From Tetmemena sp. SeJ-2015 (Eukaryota > Ciliophora > Spirotrichea > Sporadotrichida > Oxytrichidae), in the NCBI GenBank assembly GCA_027382625.1, contig JAJKFJ010013986.1, forward strand, positions 1-11,318: a stretch of DNA of 11,318 nt, in the 5' to 3' direction. The notes beneath the pieces were generated by a model that was not told the DNA's origin, did not search any database, and saw only the letters and a list, made by a program, of their open reading frames with translations. A program made the translations under genes and the position numbers. Positions 5,585-11,318 of this stretch are shown piece by piece. Numbering within the stretch: position 1 is the first letter of the stretch; each line of letters starts with the position of its first letter.

Positions 5585-8551
5585 ATGTCATCTAGTCCCG
5601 CTGAGGAGTAGTCTTAATTTTTACTATAATTAAATTTTCTTTTTCGTTTCATATCTTAATTGAGCACTTCTCATGACGACAGTACGAAATAAAAAGCGAA
5701 TATGTAGAGTGTACCAACTGAAAATTAAATCCCCTCAGAGAAGAAGAAAGAGAGATAGATGAATGGGTCAGAAGCAATAGAATACCTCGCTCAGGACTTA
5801 ATGGAGAAACTCAAAACAGAAAATTTCACTCACATCAACAGGGCAATAACTAGTCAGCTACAATCACAAGAGTTGTTTGTAAAGTTTCATCTCTGGCTAA
5901 GAGCAAATGGAGCAATTTATGATGAATGTCTTGAGTATCCTGTTGCTTTCATTTATACTTAAAATGAAAGTAGAAAATTATTTCAGTCCTGAAAAGTATC
6001 ACACAGAGCCTGATATGAAGAACACCCCTTATTTAGTGGGTGTGGCAGCAAAGAAGCTCATATATCCTAATGAAACCTACATATTCATTCCCAACAAGCT
6101 TATTATTAACCAAGACTTTTAAATGCAAGTCGTAATAATCTTTTGCTAATTGTTTAAGACAAGCTGTACAAAAGTGAATACTCCTAGATGTTCCTAGACC
6201 ATCCAAAGGAATTCAAGGAGGATGACTAAGCAGACCAAACTTCCCTAATATTCTTTGTTGCTTTGGAATTGCTAAAAGGAGAGAATAGTTTTTGGTTCCC
6301 CTACTTTGAGACGGCTTAAGACTCTGACTTACATATAGCTTTCATTATAGCATAATAAAATGCATTCACTTACCACAATTCTGGGAAGATAAAGATATAG
6401 AAGAACTAGAAGACCAGCTTATCTTTGCAGAACTGTAAATGCATAAAAATGATTTTGAAAATGAATTTGAGACTGCAAAGGAAATAGCTAGTAAATATCC
6501 CCATCTAGTTGATTCCTCATAATATGTTAACACTATTTAAGATATAGTTATCCTCACAGATCACAATTGAACTGTACAAGAGAGCTTACAATATAGTGAC
6601 CACACGGTGCTTCGGATGGTCGACTCCCTCGACTTGCCTCGTTCCCCTAGCTGACTGCTTCAACCATTTCAACATCGATAATTAGTATGAAATATTCAAC
6701 TCAAACTTGCACATCAAGCTTGCTCATCACCAACCTGGTTCTCAAGTTTCTGAACTGATAGAGGGTCTAGATCTTAAGGACTATACTTACTTCACTCGTG
6801 AGAAATACAAGATGAACTTCTTCAAGAACTACAAATAGGGTATGAGAAGATTCTAGAAGACATTAGGCTTCGAAGATACTCAACTCAGAGAGCATGGGGC
6901 TAATAATAAAGAAAGTAGCAGTAGTGAAGAGAGCAGTGATAGTGAGGAAAAGAAGAAAAATTCTAAGGATGAAGGTGGCTCATCTTCATCCTCTTCAGGA
7001 GATGATGAAAAGCAAAAGGACCCAAAGAATAATTCATTCAGTAATTAAAAAATGCCATATTCACTTTAGAATTTGCAAGGCGCTAAGAATTTAGCAAAGA
7101 CTAGAGAAAGAGCTAGAAGATTAATTTTAAGGGATATGTGCGTCAATCAGATCACCCCCAGAGCCTTTCTTGAAGATGAAGCTTATTCCAAATGCCAAAT
7201 ATGGGAAATGAAGTATGAGACCACTTCTAATGAGGAAGATAATGACACGGAGTCTGATAAATCATCTGAGAGTGAAGAAGAAGAAGATCAAGCAGATACT
7301 GCTGACAAAACCACTGAAGCCTCTGTTCAAGATGAGAAGAAACCTAAGAAGCCAGCTTACACTTTTACATTCAAGGAGGGGAAGGTAGTGAAAACCACTT
7401 TAGATAAGCATCTCAAAAATAGCAAGGTTAATCTAATTGACTTGCTAGTACAACAGAAGAGTTATCTAGAGGATCAAGAAGCAAGGATGAAGAAGATCTA
7501 ACAGCAGGATGAATAGAGATATGTTCAGCTCTTAAAAAGTGGAGAGACTATTCCTGACTCGAGCAGTGAGGAAGAGGATGAGAAGTTTGACTGGTATCGA
7601 GATGAAGACCAAAACACATACTTTACTCTTTGCACCTAATTCAAAACTGCTTATGCTGAGGGCTGCTAAATGTTTCACTTCTATGGAAGAAGGACTAACC
7701 GTTTTCTGCTACTGAATTATGGCTTCGTTCTTTAAGACAATAAGTTTAAATTTAGCGTAATAAATTTTGAAAAACCTAAAATAAGTATAACTCTATCACC
7801 CTGAGAGTCACTATTACACTCAATCAATAGAATTTGTAAAATCCTGCCATTCTAGAAGCACTAGGATTCGAGGAGAAGGTTTCCAAGTATGTTAAACTTA
7901 AGAAAGGCAAATTAAACGAAGACTTACTGGCATATATGAGAGCTTCCCTTCTTTAGACGTATACTGACAATTCTAATCACGAATACCTCCTGATCTCAGC
8001 CCCAGTCGATATCAAGTTTGAACAGCAAAGTAAAAAACATTATTTTAGAGCAAGTCTTGATATCTGTTGTCAATCTTCTTCTAAACCTTATTTTAACATT
8101 TAAACCTCTTGAAGACAAGGTTCAAGACACCAATAGAGGAAGATGAAATAATCCTTTAAAAAGACAAAGATGGATCCGATAAATTGAGTTATCGAAAGAG
8201 AGTGGCAGTCAGCTTCAGACTTTAACAAAAGAAGATTCTTTACTCTTAAATAAAGCTCTGCTAGGTACTTTCAGTTATTCTATCAAGGTTAAAGCCAGGC
8301 ACTTCAATTATAACTAATATCAGCTCTTTTTGTATTTAACTTTAATTAAGGAGAGCTACATGAGCAGAGTTGATGCATATGAGTCTAGTGAGACTGATTC
8401 AGACTTAATGCTTACGAGACTGCAGTTGAGAAAGTACCTGAGAGAGTTAATTGTAAACTAACGCAGAGTTCTCCAAGAAGCACTTAGCCCCGAATACATC
8501 AAAAGATTTAGGGACTTTTATGCAGGCATCATTGAACAAAACATTTCTTGA
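5585..8551 (+). CDS. SET-domain protein lysine methyltransferase, SETD3/Rubisco-LSMT type, interrupted by eight IESs
   Basis: After removal of eight predicted IESs (about 408 bp) the frame runs from ATG 5585 to TGA 8549-8551, about 852-854 residues. Motifs in order, with approximate residue numbers: WLRANGA and YPVAF (~104), GVAAKK (~113), IPNKLIIN (~129), FWFPYF (~182), LPQFWEDKDI, ELYKRAYNIVTTRCFGW, LVPLADCFNH (~272-281, the N-H of the SET active site), FHFYGRRTNRFLLLNYGF (~617-635, the catalytic-Tyr/AdoMet-pocket region), NKYNSITLRV, and a C-terminal helical part with LLKTRFKTP.EEDE and YRKRVAV typical of the Rubisco-LSMT substrate-binding domain. Such enzymes use AdoMet to methylate lysine or, in SETD3, actin histidine. 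The substrate here cannot be told. Odd: about 338 residues, acidic and Ser/Glu-rich, separate NH from YG; the family usually has a few dozen. The start is chosen from the MSSSPAEEQ sequence and the in-frame 42 bp IES; ATG 5702 or 5759 are alternatives. Confidence 0.88.
5612..5653 (+). other. IES 1 of the SET gene, 42 bp, pointer TCTTAATT
   Basis: TCTTAATT at 5612-5619 and 5654-5661. The length is a multiple of three, so no frame change, but the insert encodes an AT-driven hydrophobic run between two polar stretches. Removal gives EEQSQLSTSHDD. Confidence 0.65.
5953..6028 (+). other. IES 2 of the SET gene, ~70-76 bp, boundary ambiguous
   Basis: A frame change is needed between YPVAF and LVGVAAKK. 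Two 4 bp repeats do it: TTAT (5953/6029, 76 bp, gives FIYLVGV) and CTTA (5958/6028, 70 bp, gives FIYTYLVGV). TCCTG (5938/5987, 49 bp) also restores frame but would delete PVAF, conserved in the family. Confidence 0.6.
6112..6155 (+). other. IES 3 of the SET gene, 44 bp, pointer AAGAC
   Basis: AAGAC at 6112-6116 and 6156-6160. Removal shifts the frame as needed and joins KLIINQD to KLYKSEYSQMF, leading into HPKEFKEDDQ. Confidence 0.82.
6327..6367 (+). other. IES 4 of the SET gene, 41 bp, pointer ACTTAC
   Basis: ACTTAC at 6327-6332 and 6368-6373. Removal joins PYFETAQDSD to LPQFWEDKDIEEL in frame, matching the usual P-x-F/W-W region of this family. Confidence 0.88.
6514..6550 (+). other. IES 5 of the SET gene, 37 bp, pointer TCCTCA
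   Basis: TCCTCA at 6514-6519 and 6551-6556. Removal joins YPHLVDSS to QITIELYKRAY in frame. Without it a TGA is reached at 6568. Confidence 0.87.
7739..7779 (+). other. IES 6 of the SET gene, 41 bp, pointer AATAAGT
   Basis: AATAAGT at 7739-7745 and 7780-7786. Removal joins NYGFVLQDN to KYNSITLRVTI in frame, the normal N-K-Y/F-D-S continuation of the family. Without it the frame stops at TGA 7802. Confidence 0.88.
8036..8094 (+). other. IES 7 of the SET gene, 59 bp, pointer AACATT
   Basis: AACATT at 8036-8041 and 8095-8100. Removal gives FEQQSKKHLNLLKTRFKTP in frame. AACA (8021/8095, 74 bp) also restores frame but with a shorter linker and shorter pointer. Confidence 0.7.
8254..8321 (+). other. 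IES 8 of the SET gene, 68 bp, pointer AGCTCT
   Basis: AGCTCT at 8254-8259 and 8322-8327. Removal joins ILYSQIK to LFLYLTLIKES in frame and continues to the TGA at 8549. Without it the frame stops at TGA 8361. Confidence 0.85.
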
Positions 8552-8676
8552 TTTCTGGTGCCTTTATAAGTTCATATAATTTCACTTTCAATTCAATTAA
8601 AGCTCTATGTAATTAACTTTTGAACCTAAAAAATTAAATAAGTTAGGAAATTAAAAACATAAAATTAATTACTACA
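8552..8676. other. Short AT-rich spacer between SET gene and membrane-protein gene
   Basis: Only 125 bases separate the SET stop from the next ATG. Presumably the 3' UTR of one future nanochromosome, eliminated DNA and the 5' UTR of the next. The last ~20 bases match the sequence before the second membrane-protein copy (TTACTACAATG). Confidence 0.4.
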
Positions 8677-9695
8677 ATGAATTAATTCTAGATTGAAGGA
8701 GAGGATTCAAATGAAAGAGAAAATCGCAATTTAGAATAGCCCAAGAATTCATAACTTTTAACTTAATCTAAGAGAAGAAAATCCTCCATCCACTTTGCTT
8801 TGAAAGATCAACAGTTTAAAATTGAGAAAGAATAGGCAGCTATTAAAGAAAATGATTTAAACTAATAATGAGTCAGCACCTCAGAAACTAGCAGAATAAT
8901 TCTATTAGACAAGACTCTCTTTGAATACAATCACAGATTGCCAATTTATCTCCAAAGTTTGTCATACATGGCTTTCCTACTCACTCATTTAAGCCAGATA
9001 GGAGTCACTTGTGTACAGAGATTTATATTTATTTAATGACAGAATCATCATTTTATACTACATTTGATTTTAATAAAAATTTAGTAGTCAACTTTTAGTT
9101 AAAGAATTTTGAATTTTTCCTTTGAAATCGATTTCTATATTTATCTAATTAAGAAAAAATAAAAATAAATTTATTTATTTTTAGAGCATATTATTCATAC
9201 CTCCTCCCTAAATGTACACCTATATTGCAATAAATGTGGTTTCTACTTTAGCTTAGACTGTGGTTGTGGGCTTTTTCTTCTTGATAGTGCTACGCTTTCG
9301 ATATAAACCTAGAGCTTTAGCATAGTTGCTCACCCTAAGTATATTTTATCTCTTTGGGAGCATATGGGATATAATTTATTTGGGTATTTAAGGAGATTAT
9401 TTTGTTGTTAATGTAAAGGATACGTCTCTTTTTATTAATTATACCAAATACATAGTCTAATTTGCTCTCACAATAATCGGCTTTTGTTTGTTATTACAGA
9501 TATAGCATAATATATATATATATATATATTATAAATTTTGATAAGGATGTAGTTCAGAAGCAAAATATAAATTTATAGTTTAATATTAAGCAAATTATAG
9601 AAAGAGCAGCTGAAGATTCAGTTTCACAATTTAACTTTAATCTGATACTTGCCCAGTTCGCTTCAAAATAAAAAGCCTAATAAATTCAACTATGA
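8677..9695 (+). CDS. Multi-pass membrane protein, copy D1, with two or three IESs
   Basis: ATG 8677 starts MNQFQIE, identical in copy D2. A hydrophilic N-terminal region of ~75 residues follows, then ETSRIILLD and LFEYN, then a hydrophobic segment (LPIYL...IGVTCVQ), a second (AQTVVVGFFFLIVL) ending in the basic RFRYKPRA, a third (LLTLSIFYLFG ending WDIIYL) and a fourth (FALTIIGFCLLLQ). This predicts four membrane helices. IESs at 8847-8882 and 9017-9182 must be removed. After the fourth helix the frame meets TGA 9539, but a (TA)n tract just before it and similarity to D2 suggest a frame change into a further polar segment (DVVQKQN to KAQQIQL) ending at TGA 9693-9695. I do not recognise the family. 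Confidence 0.7.
8847..8882 (+). other. IES 1 of D1, 36 bp, pointer AGAAA
   Basis: AGAAA at 8847-8851 and 8883-8887. The insert carries the in-frame TGA 8869-8871. Removal gives AIKETSRIILLD. Copy D2 has an IES at the same codon with the same pointer. Confidence 0.82.
9017..9182 (+). other. IES 2 of D1, ~166 bp, pointer AGAG
   Basis: AGAG at 9017-9020 and 9183-9186. Removal corrects the frame and leaves nine residues between VTCVQ and the next M, the same count as in D2. The pointer is short, so the exact boundary is less sure than the presence of the IES. Confidence 0.65.
9510..9529. repeat. (TA)n tract near the D1 3' end
   Basis: About ten TA units. A length change or a TA-type pointer here (any removal of 4, 10 or 16 bases) would move the frame into the downstream segment that reads DKDVVQKQN. 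Confidence 0.8.
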
Positions 9696-9918
9696 TTAAA
9701 TTTTTTACTACTTTATTCTATTTTTTTGTAAATGTCTTTCTTATAGATAAACTTATTTTCATTTTATTAGCAATCTAAATTAATTCAAATTGAAATGATT
9801 TTGGGTAAAAAAAGAGCTATGTGTGTAAATCTAAGTCATTTATCATTTTAATATCAAATAAAATGTGAATAATTGCCTTTATATCAAATAAAATACTCAG
9901 ATAAAAATAATTACTACA
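9696..9918. other. AT-rich spacer between D1 and D2
   Basis: No coding signal. Contains a 14 bp direct repeat at 9851 and 9881 and then the conserved pre-start sequence TTACTACAATG. Confidence 0.45.
9851..9894 (+). repeat. 14 bp direct repeat ATATCAAATAAAAT, 30 bp apart
   Basis: Copies at 9851-9864 and 9881-9894. It could bound a 30 bp IES in the 5' leader of D2 or be a tandem duplication. It is absent before D1. Confidence 0.6.
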
Positions 9919-11199
9919 ATGAATTAATTCTAGATTGAAGTAGAGGAAGCGAGTGAGAAAGAAAACCATCACAGTTTAGAGGAAGACAAGCATTCATAAA
10001 TTTAAAGTTAATCTAGATACAGCAATCCTTCCATCCAATTCGCTTTTAAAGATGACCATATTCAGATAAATAGAGAAATTATAAAAGGAAATGAGCTAAT
10101 ACAATAATGATAAAGTAACACAGAAACTAGCAGAATTACTTTACTAGACAATGCACTCTTTGAATACAATTACAAATTGCCCATTTATCTTTCAAACTTG
10201 TATTGTATTGCTCTTTTTCTTTCTCATTTGGGTATAATAGCTGTTACCTGTGTCTAGAGATAAAAAATCTTAGCAAAATAAATTATTTATAGCGTCATAA
10301 AATAAAAATTTAATTATAGCTGAGAATTTTATTTAAAAAGAGAATTAAATTAGATATTAAATTAAAATGGATTAAAATCGAGATTGTTGAAGTATCTCAT
10401 ATTTGAATAATTATTAGACCATTCGATAAAGCATGAAATTTTAAGAAACTTTTATCCTTGCAACTTTATGTGGGATCGCTCAGGCAAGAGTTATAAGTGA
10501 CACAAGTTTTGAATAATTTGAAAATGAAGAAGAATAAGAATGCGCGAAGCATTTCTTGATGCTGAGAGGTGCTGCTGCGATGATTAAAGATGAAACTCAT
10601 ATTGATTTTTGATTCTCTATCGAACAAGCTGCGGATCAGTGGGTGAATCTGCGATTTCAACTGACACCATTTTGCAACTCTTCATTTATTATTTTATCTA
10701 ATCATCGATTTTAATTAAAATTCAAACTATAATGTTAACTTATTTCATATTCATTCTTATATTAATATAAGATAATTTGCATAATTTGATTTGAAAATAA
10801 AGATATTTAATTGACCATCCAGAAGAAATGTAGGGCTTCGTTATAATAAATTCGGTAGCTTCTCTTGCTTAAACTGTGGTTATCGGCTTTTACTTTTTGT
10901 TAGTTCTGCGCTTCAGAAAATATAAAAGTGCCCTAACTTGGATTCTAGCTCTGAGCATAATGTACATAATTGGAAGTACTTGGGATATAATTTATTTAAT
11001 AAACTAAAGCACTGAATAAGCCACATAGCAGAATATAATTCCCCTGCTTATCAATTAAACAAAATACCTACTCTAAATCATTCTGAACTTAATAGGATTT
11101 TACATGCAGATACAGATATGGAAAAAATAATTTATTATTTGGTATGGTTGTAACTGAGAAGCAGTAGATATATTTTATAATTTTACGATTAAGCACATT
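9919..11199 (+). CDS. Multi-pass membrane protein, copy D2, interrupted by IESs and a transposon end
   Basis: Tandem paralogue of D1. It starts MNQFQIE and keeps ETSRI.LLD, ALFEYN, LPIYL, VTCVQR, SLAQTVVIGFYFLLVLRFR, WDIIYL, INQTKYL and LIGFYM, so the four predicted helices are retained. IESs at 10074-10121 and 10258-10800 restore one frame. The visible frame ends at TGA 11155-11157, but nucleotide similarity to D1 continues to about 11196 (GAGAAGCAG, ATTAAGCA), where the transposon end begins. The true C-terminus may therefore lie beyond the transposon. Changes relative to D1 are mostly conservative, suggesting both copies have been under selection. Confidence 0.68.
10074..10121 (+). other. 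IES 1 of D2, 48 bp, pointer AGAAA
   Basis: AGAAA at 10074-10078 and 10122-10126. The insert contains the in-frame TGA 10108-10110. Removal gives INRETSRITLLD. Same pointer and codon position as in D1 although the insert differs in length. Confidence 0.82.
10433..10678 (+). CDS. 5' part of a gene for a secreted protein, nested in an IES
   Basis: ATG 10433 opens MKFQETFILATLCGIAQA, which has a hydrophobic core and an A-Q-A site as in a cleavable signal peptide. A polar, Glu-rich stretch (FEQFENEEEQECAKHF) follows. The frame meets TGA 10610, but a 54 bp insert between two GCTGCG repeats (10574 and 10628) contains that TGA. Removing it gives LRGAAADQWVNLRFQLTPF in the same frame. GC content is clearly higher than in the surrounding DNA. 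The coding signal fades after about 10678, so the remaining MDSs lie elsewhere or are missing. The N-terminal layout is that of secreted ciliate proteins, but no family can be named. A decayed fragment is the alternative. Confidence 0.6.
10574..10627 (+). other. IES of the nested gene, 54 bp, pointer GCTGCG
   Basis: GCTGCG at 10574-10579 and 10628-10633. The insert is AT-rich between GC-richer exonic sequence and contains the only in-frame TGA. Its length is a multiple of three. Confidence 0.68.
11197..11199. other. Target triplet ATT at the transposon insertion
   Basis: ANT-type triplet directly before the C4A4 tip. The second copy would be beyond the right edge. Confidence 0.6.
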
Positions 11200-11318
11200 C
11201 AAAACCCCAAAACCCCATAATATGATAAGAAAGTGAAAATAAGTTGTGTATAATTAATTTCTTTATTAATACTTATAATCATGCTAAATTTTAACCCTAA
11301 ACAGGCAATCTAAAGTCT
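11200..11318 (+). mobile_element. Left end of a TBE-like telomere-bearing element (partial)
   Basis: Starts with CAAAACCCCAAAACCCC (11200-11216), the telomere-like tip known from TBE transposons of oxytrichid ciliates, followed by AT-rich sequence to the window edge. The three bases before it (11197-11199) are ATT, which fits the ANT target triplet duplicated by these elements. The element body, its transposase genes and its other end are outside the window. A chromosome-end telomere is unlikely because unrelated sequence continues on both sides. These elements are removed with other germline-limited DNA during macronuclear development. Confidence 0.82.

Larger units (their letters stand above)
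10258..10800 (+). other. IES 2 of D2, 543 bp, pointer AGATA, carrying another gene
   Basis: AGATA at 10258-10262 and 10801-10805. Removal keeps frame and gives CVQRYLIDHPEEMQGFV. It is far longer than the 166 bp D1 counterpart because it contains the signal-peptide gene start at 10433. Confidence 0.7.

Noticed and set aside
3331..5602. 12 bp match CTAGTCCCGCTG near 3333 and 5592, possible pointer of a scrambled gene
   Set aside because: A few 12-mers are expected twice by chance in 11 kb; the 5592 copy lies in the SET N-terminus, which reads well without it.
6542..6595. ATATAG repeat as the boundary of SET IES 5
   Set aside because: It also restores frame but would delete ELYKRAY, which fits the family consensus; the TCCTCA pair keeps it.
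8040..8095. 8 bp repeat TTATTTTA, 48 bp apart
   Set aside because: Removal leaves the frame unchanged and the following TGA in place, so it does not explain the break; AACATT does.
9012..9218. TGTACA pair as pointer of D1 IES 2
   Set aside because: The 201 bp step keeps the wrong frame for the downstream helices.
10466..10660. Minus-strand frame opposite the nested gene
   Set aside because: It is the shadow of the plus-strand signal-peptide frame; no independent motif.
11200..11216. C4A4 repeat as a true chromosome telomere
   Set aside because: Only two full units, internal to the sequence, oriented as in TBE tips and preceded by an ANT triplet.

Overview
The window looks like micronuclear (germline) DNA of a spirotrich ciliate of the Oxytricha/Stylonychia/Tetmemena group. 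Four things point there. Coding regions read through TAA and TAG, which sit where Gln is expected, and end only at TGA. The DNA is very AT-rich outside exons. Genes are cut by short AT-rich inserts bounded by 4-8 bp direct repeats (pointers), and removing one copy plus the insert restores frame and conserved protein motifs. The right edge carries a C4A4 telomere-like transposon end, as in TBE elements. Species cannot be fixed from sequence alone. MDS below means macronuclear-destined segment, IES means internal eliminated sequence.

Layout, all on the + strand: (1) 2-118, the tail of an unknown gene; 119-1245 non-coding. (2) 1246-1833, a Gln-rich coiled-coil gene (copy A1). (3) 2112-3430, an unrecognised gene in at least three MDSs, with a 535 bp and a 13 bp IES. 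(4) 3548-4085, a decayed copy of the first MDS of that gene. (5) 4214-4990, a paralogue of A1 (copy A2) with an expanded heptad array and an in-frame TGA. (6) 5585-8551, a SET-domain lysine methyltransferase of the SETD3/Rubisco-LSMT type, split by eight IESs into nine non-scrambled MDSs; the unspliced sequence shows only fragments. (7) 8677-9695 and 9919 to about 11199, tandem paralogues of a four-helix membrane protein. Each has an IES at the same first position with the same AGAAA pointer, and a second IES at the same codon. (8) Inside the second IES of the downstream copy is the start of another gene (10433-10678) that encodes a signal peptide and has its own 54 bp IES. (9) 11200-11318, the left end of a TBE-like transposon preceded by an ATT target, which cuts the second membrane-protein copy where its homology to the first stops.

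The neighbours do not form a pathway. In such ciliates each gene normally becomes a separate nanochromosome, so order here reflects local duplication and insertion rather than operons. The main result is the set of IES/pointer reconstructions. They were made by eye using frame, motif and paralogue agreement; matching macronuclear contigs would confirm or refute each one.
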